Assembly: GCA_004963905.1 (NCBI GenBank)
Contig: SUGL01000015.1
Coordinates: 1 to 64,000 of the forward strand
DNA from: Mesorhizobium sp.
GTDB lineage: Bacteria > Pseudomonadota > Alphaproteobacteria > Rhizobiales > Rhizobiaceae
Direction: 5' to 3'
DNA length: 64,000 nucleotides
The notes beneath the pieces are model-generated. The model did no database searches. It worked only from the letters and a program-made list of their open reading frames with translations, and had not been told where the DNA came from. A program made the position numbers and the translations under genes. Shown piece by piece: positions 17,274 through 26,449 of this stretch; position 1 is the first letter of the stretch; each line of letters starts with the position of its first letter.

Positions 17274-20200
17274 ATGCAAGGCTGGTTCGTCGTCATCATC
17301 GCTATCGCCTATGTGACGCTGCTCTTTGCGATCGCCAGCATCGGCGACAGGCGCTCGGTGGCAGCCGGGCTCGGCCGGGCGCGACCCTTCATCTATGCGC
17401 TCAGCCTCGCCATCTACTGCACCTCCTGGACTTTCTTCGGCTCGGTCGGCCTCTCCTCCGAGCGCGGCCTCGAATTCCTCGGCATCTATACCGGCCCGGT
17501 GCTGGTCTTCGTATTCGGCTTCCCGCTGCTCAACCGCATCGTCCGGCTGGCGAAAAGCGAGAAGATCACCTCGATCGCCGACTTCCTCGGCGCCCGCTAC
17601 GGCAAGAGTTTTGCCGTCGCGGCGATCGCGACGCTGATCGCCACGATCGGGGCGGTGCCCTATATCGCGCTGCAGCTGAAGGCGATCTCGGGCTCGGTCA
17701 GCCTGATGATCGAGCACTATACGGGATCGCCGCCTTCCTTCGATCCGTTCGTCAGCGACATCTCGCTGGTGGTGGCGATGCTGCTCGCGCTGTTTGCGGT
17801 GCTGTTCGGCACGCGCCACGCCGATGCCACCGAGCACCAGGACGGGCTGGTGCTGGCGGTGGCGGTCGAAACCGTGGTCAAGCTCGCCGCCTTCCTCGCC
17901 ATCGGCCTGATGGTGACCTTCCTGATCTTCGGCGGCCCCGGCGACATGCTGGCGACGCTCGCCGCGAATGCCGCGGTGCGCCAGGCCATGGGCTACAACA
18001 CCTCCCTGGCCACCTGGCTGGTGCTGACGACCTTGAGCGGCTTCGCCATCCTGATGCTGCCGCGCCAGTTCTACGTCACCATCGTCGAGAACCGCAGCGA
18101 GGCCGAGCTGCGCACCGCGACCTGGGTGTTCCCGCTCTATCTCGTGGCGATCAACCTGTTCGTGCTGCCGATCGCCTTTGCCGGCCTGTCGCTGGTCGGC
18201 ACCAGGACCAGCAGCGACCTCTATGTGCTGTCATTGCCGCTGTTCAGCGGCCATGACGTGCTCGCCATGGCTGCCTTTATCGGCGGCCTGTCGGCGGCGA
18301 CCGCCATGGTCATCGTCGAGAGCGTGGCGCTGTCGATCATGATCTCCAACGACCTCGTCATCCCGCTGTTCGTGCGCCGGCTGCTCAAGACCACGTCCTC
18401 GCAGAACGAGGACTGGTCGACGCTGATCCTGAACGTCAGGCGGGCGTCGATCTTCATAATGCTGTTCATCGCCTTCCTCTACTACCGCGAGAGCACCAAC
18501 AGCGCGCGGCTGTCCTCGATCGGGCTGATGTCGTTTGCCGCGATCGCCCAATTCGCGCCGGCGCTGATCGGCGGGCTGATCTGGCGCCGCGCCAACGGCC
18601 GGGGCGCAGCGCTCGGCATGGTCGCCGGCATTCTGGCGTGGAGCTACACGCTGCTGCTCCCTTCGCTCGTCGGTCCCGGCTCCGAGATCGTCGTCCGTGG
18701 TCTGTTCGGCTTCGAGGCGCTCAGGCCGCAAGCGCTGTTCGGCACCGTTGGCGAGCCGCTGAACCACGGCGTGCTGTGGAGCCTGTCGATCAACACGCTG
18801 TTCTTCGTGCTCGGATCGCTGTCTCGAGCATCCGTGCCGCTGGAGCGCATCCAGGCGGCGATCTTCGTGCCGCGCGAGGCGGGCCCGATGCCAAGCCTGC
18901 GCCGCTTCCGCACCGCCGTCACCGTCAACGACCTCAAGGATACGATATCCCGCTATCTCGGCGTCGAGCGCACCGAGCGTTCCTTCCAGTCCTTCGAGAA
19001 GAACGCCAACGTCTCCCTGCACGGCAAGGAACAGGCCAGCATGGATGTCATCCGCTTCTCGGAGCAATTGCTGGCGAGCGCGGTCGGTTCGTCCTCGGCG
19101 CGGCTGATCCTGTCGCTGCTCTTCCGCCGCAACGACCGCGATTCCAAGGATGCCTTCCGGCTGCTCGACGACGCCACCGAGGCGCTGCAGCACAATCGCG
19201 ACCTGCTGCAGATCGCGCTCGACCAGATGGAGCAAGGCATCACCGTCTTCGACCGCGATTTCCGGCTGATCTGCTGGAACCGGCAATACCGGGCGTTGTT
19301 CGACCTGCCGGACGAGATGGGCCAGGTCGGCGTGTCGCTCGACCAGATCCTGCGCCACCTCGCCGAGCGCGGCGACATCCCCGCCGACCAGCGGGTGACG
19401 ATGCTCAACCGGTTGACCAGCTTCGTCAGCCCCTGGCAGATGGAGCTCAGGACCAGCGGCCGCATCCTGGAGCTGCGCTCGAACCCGATGCCCGACGGCG
19501 GCATCGTCGCCACCTATGCCGACATTTCCGGCCGCGTCGAACAGGACCTGGCGCTGAAGCGGGCAAACGAGTCGCTCGAGCAGCGGGTCAGGAGCCGTAC
19601 CGCCGAGCTCACCCGCGTCAACGAGGAGCTGGCGCAGGCGCAAATGCTGGCCGAGGAAGCCAACCTCAGCAAGACGCGCTTCCTCGCCGCCGCCGGCCAC
19701 GACATCCTGCAGCCGCTCAACGCCGCCAGGCTCTATTGCTCCTCGCTGATCGAGAAGGCCGGCAAGGGTCCGGCCGGCAAGGCCGCCATCAACATCGAAT
19801 CCTCGCTGGAGTCGGTCGAGACCATCCTTGGTGCGGTGCTCGACATCTCGCGGCTCGACGCGGGGGCGTTGAAGCCCGAAGACACTGCCTTCAGCCTCGG
19901 CGGGCTGCTTGGCCAGATCGGCAATGATTTTCGCCCGCTCGCCGCCGAAAAGAAGCTCGGCCTGAAAATCATGCCGTCCTCCCTCGGTGTCATGACCGAC
20001 CGCAACCTGCTTCGCCGGCTGATCCAGAACCTGGTCTCCAACGCCATCAAATACACACGAGACGGCCGCATCCTCGTCGGTGTCAGACGGCGCGGCGAGT
20101 TGGCCGAGATCCAGGTGATCGACACCGGCATCGGCATTGCCGGCGACAAGCTCAACACCGTCTTCCACGAATTCACCCGGCTGGACGAAGGCGCGCGCGA

Positions 20201-20759
20201 GGCCGAAGGCCTCGGCCTCGGCCTTTCCATCGTCGACCGCATCGCCAGGGTGCTGAGGCTCGAAATCCGTATCTTCTCCAATCCGGGCAAGGGCACGCGC
20301 TTCTCCGTCATCCTGCCGGTGGCAGCGGTCGCGACGCCGCCGCGCGAGATATCCAAGACGCCCGCGCGCGCGGCATCCTCGCTTGCCGGGCTCAACGTGC
20401 TGTGCATCGACAATGACGCGCGCATCCTCGACGGCATGCGGCTGCTGCTCGAAGGCTGGGGCTGCAGCGTCGATACGGCTTCGGGATCGGGAGACCTCGT
20501 ACGGCCGGGCGCGCGAAGGCCCGATATCGTGCTTGCCGACTACCATCTCGACGGCAGCACCGGACTCGACGCCATCCACAGGCTGCGCGCCGCTTACGGC
20601 CAGGACCTGCCTTGCGTATTGGTCACCGCCGACCGTTCCAGCGAGGTGCGCACCGCCGCAGGCAAGCTCGACATTCCGGTGGTCAACAAGCCGCTGAAGC
20701 CGGCCGTGCTGCGCTCGATGATGGCGCGCGTCAGGGCGCTGGCGCCAGCGGCGGAGTGA
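17274..20759 (+). CDS. Hybrid sensor: sodium/solute symporter domain, PAS, histidine kinase and receiver
   Basis: A 1161-residue membrane sensor. Residues about 1-500 form a multi-helix sodium:solute symporter (PutP/SSS) domain. A PAS region lies at about 655-770. The dimerisation/phospho-acceptor block FLAAAGHDILQPLNAARLY (His near 809) is followed by an ATPase domain with NLVSNAIKYT and GLGLGLSIVDR. A receiver occupies about 1040-1158 with LADYHLDGSTG (Asp near 1089). ATG 17274 has GGGAGG upstream. This architecture is shared with CbrA/NahK-like kinases; the ligand is unknown. The NarL-type regulator at 23616-24275 is the likely partner. Confidence 0.9.
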   Translation: MQGWFVVIIAIAYVTLLFAIASIGDRRSVAAGLGRARPFIYALSLAIYCTSWTFFGSVGLSSERGLEFLGIYTGPVLVFVFGFPLLNRIVRLAKSEKITSIADFLGARYGKSFAVAAIATLIATIGAVPYIALQLKAISGSVSLMIEHYTGSPPSFDPFVSDISLVVAMLLALFAVLFGTRHADATEHQDGLVLAVAVETVVKLAAFLAIGLMVTFLIFGGPGDMLATLAANAAVRQAMGYNTSLATWLVLTTLSGFAILMLPRQFYVTIVENRSEAELRTATWVFPLYLVAINLFVLPIAFAGLSLVGTRTSSDLYVLSLPLFSGHDVLAMAAFIGGLSAATAMVIVESVALSIMISNDLVIPLFVRRLLKTTSSQNEDWSTLILNVRRASIFIMLFIAFLYYRESTNSARLSSIGLMSFAAIAQFAPALIGGLIWRRANGRGAALGMVAGILAWSYTLLLPSLVGPGSEIVVRGLFGFEALRPQALFGTVGEPLNHGVLWSLSINTLFFVLGSLSRASVPLERIQAAIFVPREAGPMPSLRRFRTAVTVNDLKDTISRYLGVERTERSFQSFEKNANVSLHGKEQASMDVIRFSEQLLASAVGSSSARLILSLLFRRNDRDSKDAFRLLDDATEALQHNRDLLQIALDQMEQGITVFDRDFRLICWNRQYRALFDLPDEMGQVGVSLDQILRHLAERGDIPADQRVTMLNRLTSFVSPWQMELRTSGRILELRSNPMPDGGIVATYADISGRVEQDLALKRANESLEQRVRSRTAELTRVNEELAQAQMLAEEANLSKTRFLAAAGHDILQPLNAARLYCSSLIEKAGKGPAGKAAINIESSLESVETILGAVLDISRLDAGALKPEDTAFSLGGLLGQIGNDFRPLAAEKKLGLKIMPSSLGVMTDRNLLRRLIQNLVSNAIKYTRDGRILVGVRRRGELAEIQVIDTGIGIAGDKLNTVFHEFTRLDEGAREAEGLGLGLSIVDRIARVLRLEIRIFSNPGKGTRFSVILPVAAVATPPREISKTPARAASSLAGLNVLCIDNDARILDGMRLLLEGWGCSVDTASGSGDLVRPGARRPDIVLADYHLDGSTGLDAIHRLRAAYGQDLPCVLVTADRSSEVRTAAGKLDIPVVNKPLKPAVLRSMMARVRALAPAAE

Positions 20760-20779
20760 CGTCGCTGGTGGGACTTATC

Positions 20780-21415
20780 TCAGTCTTGATGGCCGAGGCT
20801 TTTGAGATAGGCGCAGAACATGTCGGCGAGTGCGTCCGAATACGCTTCGATCTCAGCTGACGTTCGCCGGCTCGCCGAGAAATCCGGTCCTACCGCCGCC
20901 AGTGTCGTGATGATGAGCTCGCCAGCCCTGGTGCGAACAGCGTCCGAGGCGGCGGGCAATGCCGCGCGCATGAAGTCCTCGACCGTGCGATCCGCCGAAG
21001 CTTTTGCCTCCTGCACTTCCGGCGCGTCCCGATAGAGCGGCGCGGCGTCGTTCAGCGCCACGCGCAGCGGAGCCTCCTCGCATTCCGAGCGGATGAAGGC
21101 GTGCACCAGAACGCGTATCCGTTCGAGCGGCGGCTTTTCGACATCCTCGAGAATGCCGCACAGAAGGTCGGTCGTCTGGCGCCATTCGTCGCTCTGCAGG
21201 CGGAACAGCAACGCCGCCTTGTTGGGGAAGTACTGGTAGAGCGAGCCGACGCTGACGCCTGCTTTCTCGGCGACGCGCGTGGTGGTGAAACGCTGCGCGC
21301 CCTCGCTCGCCAAAACCTGAGCAGCCGCCTGCAAAATCGCCGCGACGAGCTCCGTCGCCCGGGCCTGTTTGGGCTGTTTTCGAGTGGAAATTGAAGGGTT
21401 TGGGCGTTGGACCAT
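20780..21415 (-). CDS. TetR-family transcriptional regulator
   Basis: A 211-residue repressor. Residues about 12-60 form the TetR helix-turn-helix: LVAAILQAAAQVLASEGAQR followed by TTTRVAEKAGVSVGSLYQYF and PNKAALL. The C-terminal ligand domain is not diagnostic. ATG 21415 (MVQRPNPSIS) is chosen because it starts just before the DNA-binding domain. The longer in-frame extension would cross the divergent methyltransferase gene. It is divergent from the methyltransferase at 21504, with a dyad between them. Confidence 0.88.
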   Translation of the reverse strand: MVQRPNPSISTRKQPKQARATELVAAILQAAAQVLASEGAQRFTTTRVAEKAGVSVGSLYQYFPNKAALLFRLQSDEWRQTTDLLCGILEDVEKPPLERIRVLVHAFIRSECEEAPLRVALNDAAPLYRDAPEVQEAKASADRTVEDFMRAALPAASDAVRTRAGELIITTLAAVGPDFSASRRTSAEIEAYSDALADMFCAYLKSLGHQD

Positions 21416-21428
21416 GACCGTGCTCGGG

Positions 21429-21463
21429 AATGCGAATTGGAAATCTGAAGGATTATTCGTATT
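21429..21463. promoter_or_regulatory. Dyad in the TetR-methyltransferase divergent region, possible TetR operator
   Basis: AATGCGAAT (21429-21437) and ATTCGTATT (21455-21463) form a nine-base inverted repeat with one mismatch and a 17-base spacer. The dyad sits between two divergent start codons (21415 and 21504). Assignment to the TetR protein rests on position only. Confidence 0.45.
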
Positions 21464-21503
21464 TTCGAGGCAACACAAGAACGCACTCGATTGGAGCCCG
21501 ACC

Positions 21504-22160
21504 ATGACCACCCTGACCGCAGCCCCGCTCGCGCCGCTGCTTGCCCGCCTGTTCAAGGAAGCCGCCTCGGCGACCAGCCCGGCCATGGGCCGGTACTCTG
21601 GCGAGGAACGGGCGCGCCTGCTCGGCAGCAAGACCGAATATCTCGATTTCTACGGCAGCCTGAAGGACCTCTGGCTCGCGGTTTCGCCGGAAACCGGCAC
21701 GCTGCTCTACATGCTGGCGCGCAGCACCGGCGCGCGCATCATCGTCGAGTTCGGCGCCTCGTTCGGCATCTCGACGCTCTACCTTGCCGCGGCGCTGCGC
21801 GACAATGGCGGCGGCCGCCTGATCACCACGGAGTTCGAGCCCTCCAAGGTGGTGCGCGCCAAGGCCAATCTCGCCGACGGCGGCCTTCTCGACCTGGTCG
21901 AGATCCGCGAAGGCGACGCGCTGGAGACGCTGAGCAGGGACTTGCCTGACCGAATAGACCTTCTGCTGCTCGACGGTGCCAAGGCGCTCTATCCGGAGAT
22001 CCTCAGCTTGGTCGAGAGCCGGCTCAGGCCCGGAGCGCTGGTCATCGCCGACAATGCCGACTTCTCGCCCGAATATCTGCAGCGGGTGCGCTCGCCGGCG
22101 GGCGGCTACATGTCGACCTCGTTCGGCGACGATGTCGAACTGTCGATGCGGCTCGGCTGA
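21504..22160 (+). CDS. SAM-dependent O-methyltransferase
   Basis: A 218-residue class I methyltransferase of the caffeoyl-CoA/catechol O-methyltransferase type. The SAM-binding block IIVEFGASFGISTLYLAAAL is followed by ITTEFEPSKVVRAKANL and IDLLLLDGAKALYPEIL, and GALVIADNA is the post-strand motif. ATG 21504 (MTTLTAAPLA) is chosen over an in-frame start at 21369 that would overlap the divergent TetR gene. The acceptor is unknown. Probably controlled by the adjacent TetR protein. Confidence 0.85.
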   Translation: MTTLTAAPLAPLLARLFKEAASATSPAMGRYSGEERARLLGSKTEYLDFYGSLKDLWLAVSPETGTLLYMLARSTGARIIVEFGASFGISTLYLAAALRDNGGGRLITTEFEPSKVVRAKANLADGGLLDLVEIREGDALETLSRDLPDRIDLLLLDGAKALYPEILSLVESRLRPGALVIADNADFSPEYLQRVRSPAGGYMSTSFGDDVELSMRLG

Positions 22161-22291
22161 ACCAGCTCCGCCACAAGCAGACCAACCACCTCACGCTGCT
22201 CGTTGAGCGGCCGTAGGCGTTCACGTCAGCCAACGCGCCATCCCGGCCTTCGGGCCCCCGTGCCCCGGGTCTTCTACGCGTAGGTGACATC

Positions 22292-23599
22292 ATGACCACG
22301 TTTTCGTCCTCCTGGCGCGGGCTGCCGCGCCCGGCGCTGCTCGGCCTGTTCCTGTTCTTCTGCGCAGGCTTCGCCGACGGCGCGCTGGTGCCCTTCTTTC
22401 CGCTTTGGGCCAGCAGCGAAGCCGGCATCCCCGTCGGCGCGATCGGCCTGCTTTTCGGCTGCTATGCCGGCGGAGAGCTGATTGCAGCGCCGCTCATCGG
22501 CGGGATCGCCGACCGGGTCGGCCGTCGTCCGGTGCTGATTTTCTCATCGCTCGGCGTCGGATGCGGCTTCATCGCCCTATTCTTCGTCGATGGCGTTGTC
22601 GCCACGGCCGTCGTGCTCATCCTGACCGGCATATGCGAGTCGGTGCTGCATCCGACCATCCTCACCGCGATCGCCGATGTGACCGAGCCGTCAGCGCATC
22701 CGCGCTGGTTCGGCATGGCGCGTGTCAGCTCGAGCGCAGGGCAGATCCTCGGACCTGCCTGCGGCGCCCTGCTGGCGCTCATGTCGCTCAGCACCGTGTT
22801 CCTCGCGGCCGGCGGCATGCTCGTTCTGGGCGGGGTCGTGATGCTGGCGGCGCTTGGTGAGACGATCGGCAGTGGATCTTGTACAGCCGGCGATCAGGAC
22901 GACGAGGAGGAAGAGGAAGGCCTATCGGCGCTGCTGCCGGCCTTCCGCGACGGTCGCCTGGCGAAGCTGCTCCTCTGGGTCGTGCTGTTCGAGATCTCCG
23001 GCAACTGGATCGAGGCCGTCATCCCGCTCTATGCGCAGGACGCCGGCACGTTGAGCCCATCGGGCGTCGGTGCGCTGTTTGCCTATGCGGCCGCGCTGAC
23101 GGTCGGCTTGCAGATGTTGGTGAGCCGCTTCGCCGAGACGCGATCGGCGCTTTGGCTGACCGCCGGCGGGGGGCTCTCGACGATCGCCGCCTTTATCCTG
23201 CTCATTGCTTCGCCGGCGACGCTCTCGCTGATTGCCGCGGTGAGCCTCTGCTCGGTGGCGCAGATGCTGGTCGGGCCGCTCGTTCCGACCGCAGTCAACG
23301 CGCTTGCACCCGCATCAAGGCGCGCCTCCTACATGGCGGCTTCGTCGGTGGCGGTCGACCTCAAGGACTCGCTCGGGCCCTCGATCGGCACAGCACTCTA
23401 TGCGCTTGCGCCCCGCCTGCCCTGGGTCGCCGGCATTCCGCTGGTCGTGATCGCGTCGCTCGGCCTCGGCGTCGCGATCGGACGGGCACGGCATGTCCCT
23501 GGCGGGGCGACGTCAGGGGCAGGTTTCGACGCAGAGGCCGTCAGGCCGGAGAAAGGCGCGGCCTGGTCGACGGGCCCAGCGATGGAGGAATATTCTTGA
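22292..23599 (+). CDS. Major facilitator superfamily transporter
   Basis: A 435-residue membrane protein with about twelve hydrophobic segments. The loop-2 motif GGIADRVGRRPVLIFSSLG near residue 70 is diagnostic of the MFS. The cytoplasmic central loop carries a strongly acidic DQDDEEEEE run near residue 205. Substrate unknown; the drug-export type is plausible. It lies in the same direction as the methyltransferase but 131 bases downstream, and may share its transcript. Confidence 0.85.
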   Translation: MTTFSSSWRGLPRPALLGLFLFFCAGFADGALVPFFPLWASSEAGIPVGAIGLLFGCYAGGELIAAPLIGGIADRVGRRPVLIFSSLGVGCGFIALFFVDGVVATAVVLILTGICESVLHPTILTAIADVTEPSAHPRWFGMARVSSSAGQILGPACGALLALMSLSTVFLAAGGMLVLGGVVMLAALGETIGSGSCTAGDQDDEEEEEGLSALLPAFRDGRLAKLLLWVVLFEISGNWIEAVIPLYAQDAGTLSPSGVGALFAYAAALTVGLQMLVSRFAETRSALWLTAGGGLSTIAAFILLIASPATLSLIAAVSLCSVAQMLVGPLVPTAVNALAPASRRASYMAASSVAVDLKDSLGPSIGTALYALAPRLPWVAGIPLVVIASLGLGVAIGRARHVPGGATSGAGFDAEAVRPEKGAAWSTGPAMEEYS

Positions 23600-23615
23600 A
23601 GCAAGAGCGGAGGCT

Positions 23616-24275
23616 TTAGCCCACCGGCTGCAGCGGGTCGCCGCCGATCTTGGAAAGCTGGATCACCGCCTGGGTGCGGCTGTCGACGCCGAGCTTTTGC
23701 AATATGGCGGAGACATGCGCCTTGATGGTGGCTTCGGAGACACCGAGCTCATAGGCGATCTGCTTGTTGAGCAGGCCTTCCGCCAGCATGCCGAGCACGC
23801 GCGTCTGCTGCGGCGTCAGCGCCTGCAGCCGCTTGATCAGATCGGAAATCTCGGGATCGCGCTCGATGCCGAGTTCGACGCCTGCGGGCGCGGCGATGTC
23901 GCCGGCGAGCACGGCCTGCACGGCGGCGCGGATTTCCTCCATGCTCGCCGATTTGGAGATGAAGCCGGATGCGCCGAGATCGAGCGCGCGGCGGATAGTG
24001 ACGGGATCATCATGCGCCGACACCACCACCAGCGGCACCGAGGAATGGATGCCGCGCAGCGAGATCAGGCCGGACAGGCCGCTGGCGCCAGGCATCGAGA
24101 GGTCGAGCAGCACCATGTCGATGTCTTCATTGGCAAGGACCAGCGCCTTGGCGCTTTCGAAATCGCCGGCCTCGTGGATGGCGGCTACGTCGCCTATGCC
24201 GGCAAGCGCCTCCTTCAGCGCGCCGCGAAACAACGGATGGTCGTCGGCAATGACGAAGGTGTGGCCCGACGGCAA
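23616..24275 (-). CDS. NarL/FixJ-type response regulator
   Basis: A 219-residue regulator. The receiver (about 5-120) has acidic pair DD at 11-12, phospho-acceptor LLDLSMPG and a KSAS lysine block. The LuxR-type helix-turn-helix (about 150-205) reads LTPQQTRVLGMLAEGLLNKQ and EATIKAHVSAILQKLGV. TTG 24275 (MPSGHTFVIADDHP) is preferred because GGGAGGA lies five bases upstream. The in-frame ATG at 24296 has no ribosome site and precedes that sequence. It is the likely partner of the symporter-kinase hybrid at 17274-20759, from which it is separated by three genes. Confidence 0.88.
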   Translation of the reverse strand: MPSGHTFVIADDHPLFRGALKEALAGIGDVAAIHEAGDFESAKALVLANEDIDMVLLDLSMPGASGLSGLISLRGIHSSVPLVVVSAHDDPVTIRRALDLGASGFISKSASMEEIRAAVQAVLAGDIAAPAGVELGIERDPEISDLIKRLQALTPQQTRVLGMLAEGLLNKQIAYELGVSEATIKAHVSAILQKLGVDSRTQAVIQLSKIGGDPLQPVG

Positions 24276-24393
24276 ATATTCCTCCCAAGATCCCATCGCT
24301 GATTATGTTTCTTGCGGGATCGGAACGATTATGCGGCGACGCGGCCGGTTTTCAAGCGGCAAAGGGCGGGAGACGGGTTTTCTCCAGAGCGAT

Positions 24394-24831
24394 TCAGGTC
24401 TTTTGCGGAGCCGGCTTCGCGCCACCGTCGCCGTTTTCCCTGTCCATGTCCTTGACGATGTCCATGAAGCTGCGGAAGAAACGCTCCATGTAGCTCATCG
24501 TCTTGTTGAAGTCCTCTTCGCTGGGGAGGTTGGATTCGAGCCGGGCGGAGGGCGTATTCTCGAGCTTGGCGACGCGCTCGTCCAGCGCCTTGACCGAACT
24601 CTGCAGCCGGTCGATCTCCTCCTGGAAGGCGGCGCGCTCGTCGGCCGCCATCTTGCAGACGAGCTGGCCGGAGCGCTCCTCGCAGATCGACATGGCCCCG
24701 GTCTGGGTGTCCATGCGGACATAGCCGTTGGCCGACTTTTCGAGCCGATAGCGATCGGTCTCCTCGGAATAGGCCGACGCGGCAACCAGCGAGCAAAGCG
24801 CCGCCGGGATCAGGATGTGCTGCAGACGCAT
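24394..24831 (-). CDS. Secreted coiled-coil protein of unknown function
   Basis: 145 residues. Residues 1-21 are a Sec signal peptide (LIPAALCSLVAASAYS). The mature part has two cysteines (SICEERSGQLVCKM), then a heptad-like coiled coil at about 65-95 (EEIDRLQSSVKALDERVAKL) and a short C-terminal region. ATG 24831 follows GGAGGA by seven bases and is preferred over 24861. Function unknown; similar small periplasmic proteins are common in rhizobia. Confidence 0.75.
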   Translation of the reverse strand: MRLQHILIPAALCSLVAASAYSEETDRYRLEKSANGYVRMDTQTGAMSICEERSGQLVCKMAADERAAFQEEIDRLQSSVKALDERVAKLENTPSARLESNLPSEEDFNKTMSYMERFFRSFMDIVKDMDRENGDGGAKPAPQKT

Positions 24832-24914
24832 GTTGTTCGTCCTCCATGAGCCGTTGAGCAAAGAATATCACAGGTTTGCGCCTGAAATGGGGAAGAGTGC
24901 AGTTTGGCCCTGCT

Positions 24915-24961
24915 GCAGGTTTTTACCGGAAAAACCGCGCCGCACTTTTCCGGAACCTGCT
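24915..24961. repeat. Short imperfect palindrome related to family C
   Basis: GCAGGTTTTTACCGG and CCGGAACCTGC are imperfect mirror ends around a CACTTTTCC-containing core. The core resembles that of the family C repeats at 12567 and 52229. It lies upstream of the DUF952 gene. The relationship is suggested by shared words only. Confidence 0.5.
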
Positions 24962-25003
24962 TGCCCCCTTTCCCCCATGGTTGGTTCGGACTATAGCGCG
25001 ACA

Positions 25004-25354
25004 ATGTCTCAGATTATCTACAAGATCGCGCCTGAAGCCATGTGGCGCGAAGCCGAGAAAAACGGCCGCTTCGCCGGTGCTCCGATCGATATCGCCGACG
25101 GCTTCATCCACTTCTCGACGGCGGCGCAGGTGCGCGAGACGGCGGCCAAGCATTTCGCCGGCCAGACGGACTTGCTTCTGATCGCAGTCGATGGTGCGCG
25201 GCTGGGCGGGGCGCTGAAATACGAAGTCTCGCGCGGCGGCGCCTTGTTCCCGCATCTCTACGCTCCACTCGACCTCGATGCGGTCGTCTCGGTATGGCCG
25301 CTGCCGCTCGGCGCGGACGGCTCGCATCGGTTTCCGACGCTGGAGGACGAATGA
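25004..25354 (+). CDS. DUF952 domain protein
   Basis: A 116-residue cytoplasmic protein. Family features are IYKIAPEAMWREAE at the start, DGFIHFSTAAQVRETAAKHF in the middle and FPHLYAPLDLDAVVSVWPLP near the end. The fold resembles small ADP-ribosyltransferase-like or glutathione-related domains in some annotations, but the function is unknown. Its stop overlaps the pyrD start (ATGA), so the two are translationally coupled. Confidence 0.87.
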   Translation: MSQIIYKIAPEAMWREAEKNGRFAGAPIDIADGFIHFSTAAQVRETAAKHFAGQTDLLLIAVDGARLGGALKYEVSRGGALFPHLYAPLDLDAVVSVWPLPLGADGSHRFPTLEDE

Positions 25355-26424
25355 GCGTGCTCGACCGGATCGGCCAGAAGCTGCTTTTCTCTTTCGATCC
25401 GGAAACCGCGCACGGCATGTCGATCGCAGCGCTGAGATGCGGCCTGCCGGTTGCCTCGCCTCCCAACCAAGACGCACGACTCAAGGCCAGGCTTTGCGGA
25501 CTCGATTTCCCAAACCCGCTCGGCATGGCGGCCGGCTACGACAAGAATGCCGAGGTGCCGGATGCGCTGCTCAAGCTCGGCTTCGGCTTCGCCGAGGTCG
25601 GCACGATCACGCCGCTGCCGCAGCCGGGAAACCCGAAGCCGCGCATCTTCCGGCTGACGGCCGACGAGGCGGTGATCAACCGGCTGGGCTTCAACAACGA
25701 GGGCCATGATGCCGCCGAAAAGCGGCTCGCGGCGCGCAAGGGCCGCGGCGGCATCGTCGGCGTCAACATCGGCGCCAACAAGGACAGCGCCGACCGCATC
25801 GGCGACTATGAGCGCGGCGTGACCCGCTTCGCGCCCTACGCCTCCTATCTCACCGTCAACATCTCCTCGCCCAACACGCCCGGCCTGCGCAACATGCAGG
25901 CGCGCGAGCAGCTTGGCGAGCTGTTGTCGCGCGTGATGGCGGCACGCGCGAAAGCGTCGGCGCAGCCGCCGGTCTTCCTCAAGATCGCGCCGGACCTCGT
26001 CGAAGCGGAATTGGAAGACATCGCCGCCGAGGTCGTCGAGAAGAAGGTCGACGGGGTCATCGTTTCCAACACGACGCTGTCGCGGACAGGGTTGCGGAGC
26101 ACAAGCCTCGCGAGCGAAGCCGGCGGGCTGTCGGGCAAGCCGCTTTTCGAGCGCTCGACCGCGGTGCTCGCCCGGATGCGCGAGCTGGTCGGTCCGGAGA
26201 TGGCCATCATCGGCGTCGGCGGCGTCGACTCGGCGGAAACCGCGCTTGAGAAAATCCGCGCCGGCGCCGACCTGGTCCAGCTCTACACCGGCATGATCTA
26301 TGCCGGCCCGGCGCTGCCAGGCCGCATCGTCGCCGGCATGGCGCGCTTCGCGGATCGCGAGCGCCTCAAATCCATCCGAGAGCTGCGCGATACAGGCTGC
26401 ACGAACTGGTCCAGGCGACTCTGA
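25351..26424 (+). CDS. pyrD: Dihydroorotate dehydrogenase (quinone), class 2
   Basis: A 357-residue FMN enzyme that oxidises dihydroorotate to orotate in pyrimidine synthesis and passes electrons to quinone at the inner membrane. Family blocks are NPLGMAAGYDKNAEVPDALL, GFAEVGTITPLPQPGNPKPR, NRLGFNNEGHD, NISSPNTPGLRNMQ and the FMN phosphate site IIGVGGVDSAETALEKIRAG. The N-terminal helix SVLDRIGQKLLFSFDPETAH is the membrane-associating part of class 2 enzymes. Coupled to the DUF952 gene by ATGA. Confidence 0.96.
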   Translation: MSVLDRIGQKLLFSFDPETAHGMSIAALRCGLPVASPPNQDARLKARLCGLDFPNPLGMAAGYDKNAEVPDALLKLGFGFAEVGTITPLPQPGNPKPRIFRLTADEAVINRLGFNNEGHDAAEKRLAARKGRGGIVGVNIGANKDSADRIGDYERGVTRFAPYASYLTVNISSPNTPGLRNMQAREQLGELLSRVMAARAKASAQPPVFLKIAPDLVEAELEDIAAEVVEKKVDGVIVSNTTLSRTGLRSTSLASEAGGLSGKPLFERSTAVLARMRELVGPEMAIIGVGGVDSAETALEKIRAGADLVQLYTGMIYAGPALPGRIVAGMARFADRERLKSIRELRDTGCTNWSRRL

Positions 26425-26449
26425 TGAACTCCCACGAACCAGGAGACAG

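Noticed and set aside
18231..20579. 782-residue open frame on the minus strand opposite the symporter-kinase hybrid
   Set aside because: It runs antisense inside a gene with clear domains and has an Arg/Asp/Gly-rich composition typical of a GC-rich shadow frame, with no motif or ribosome site.
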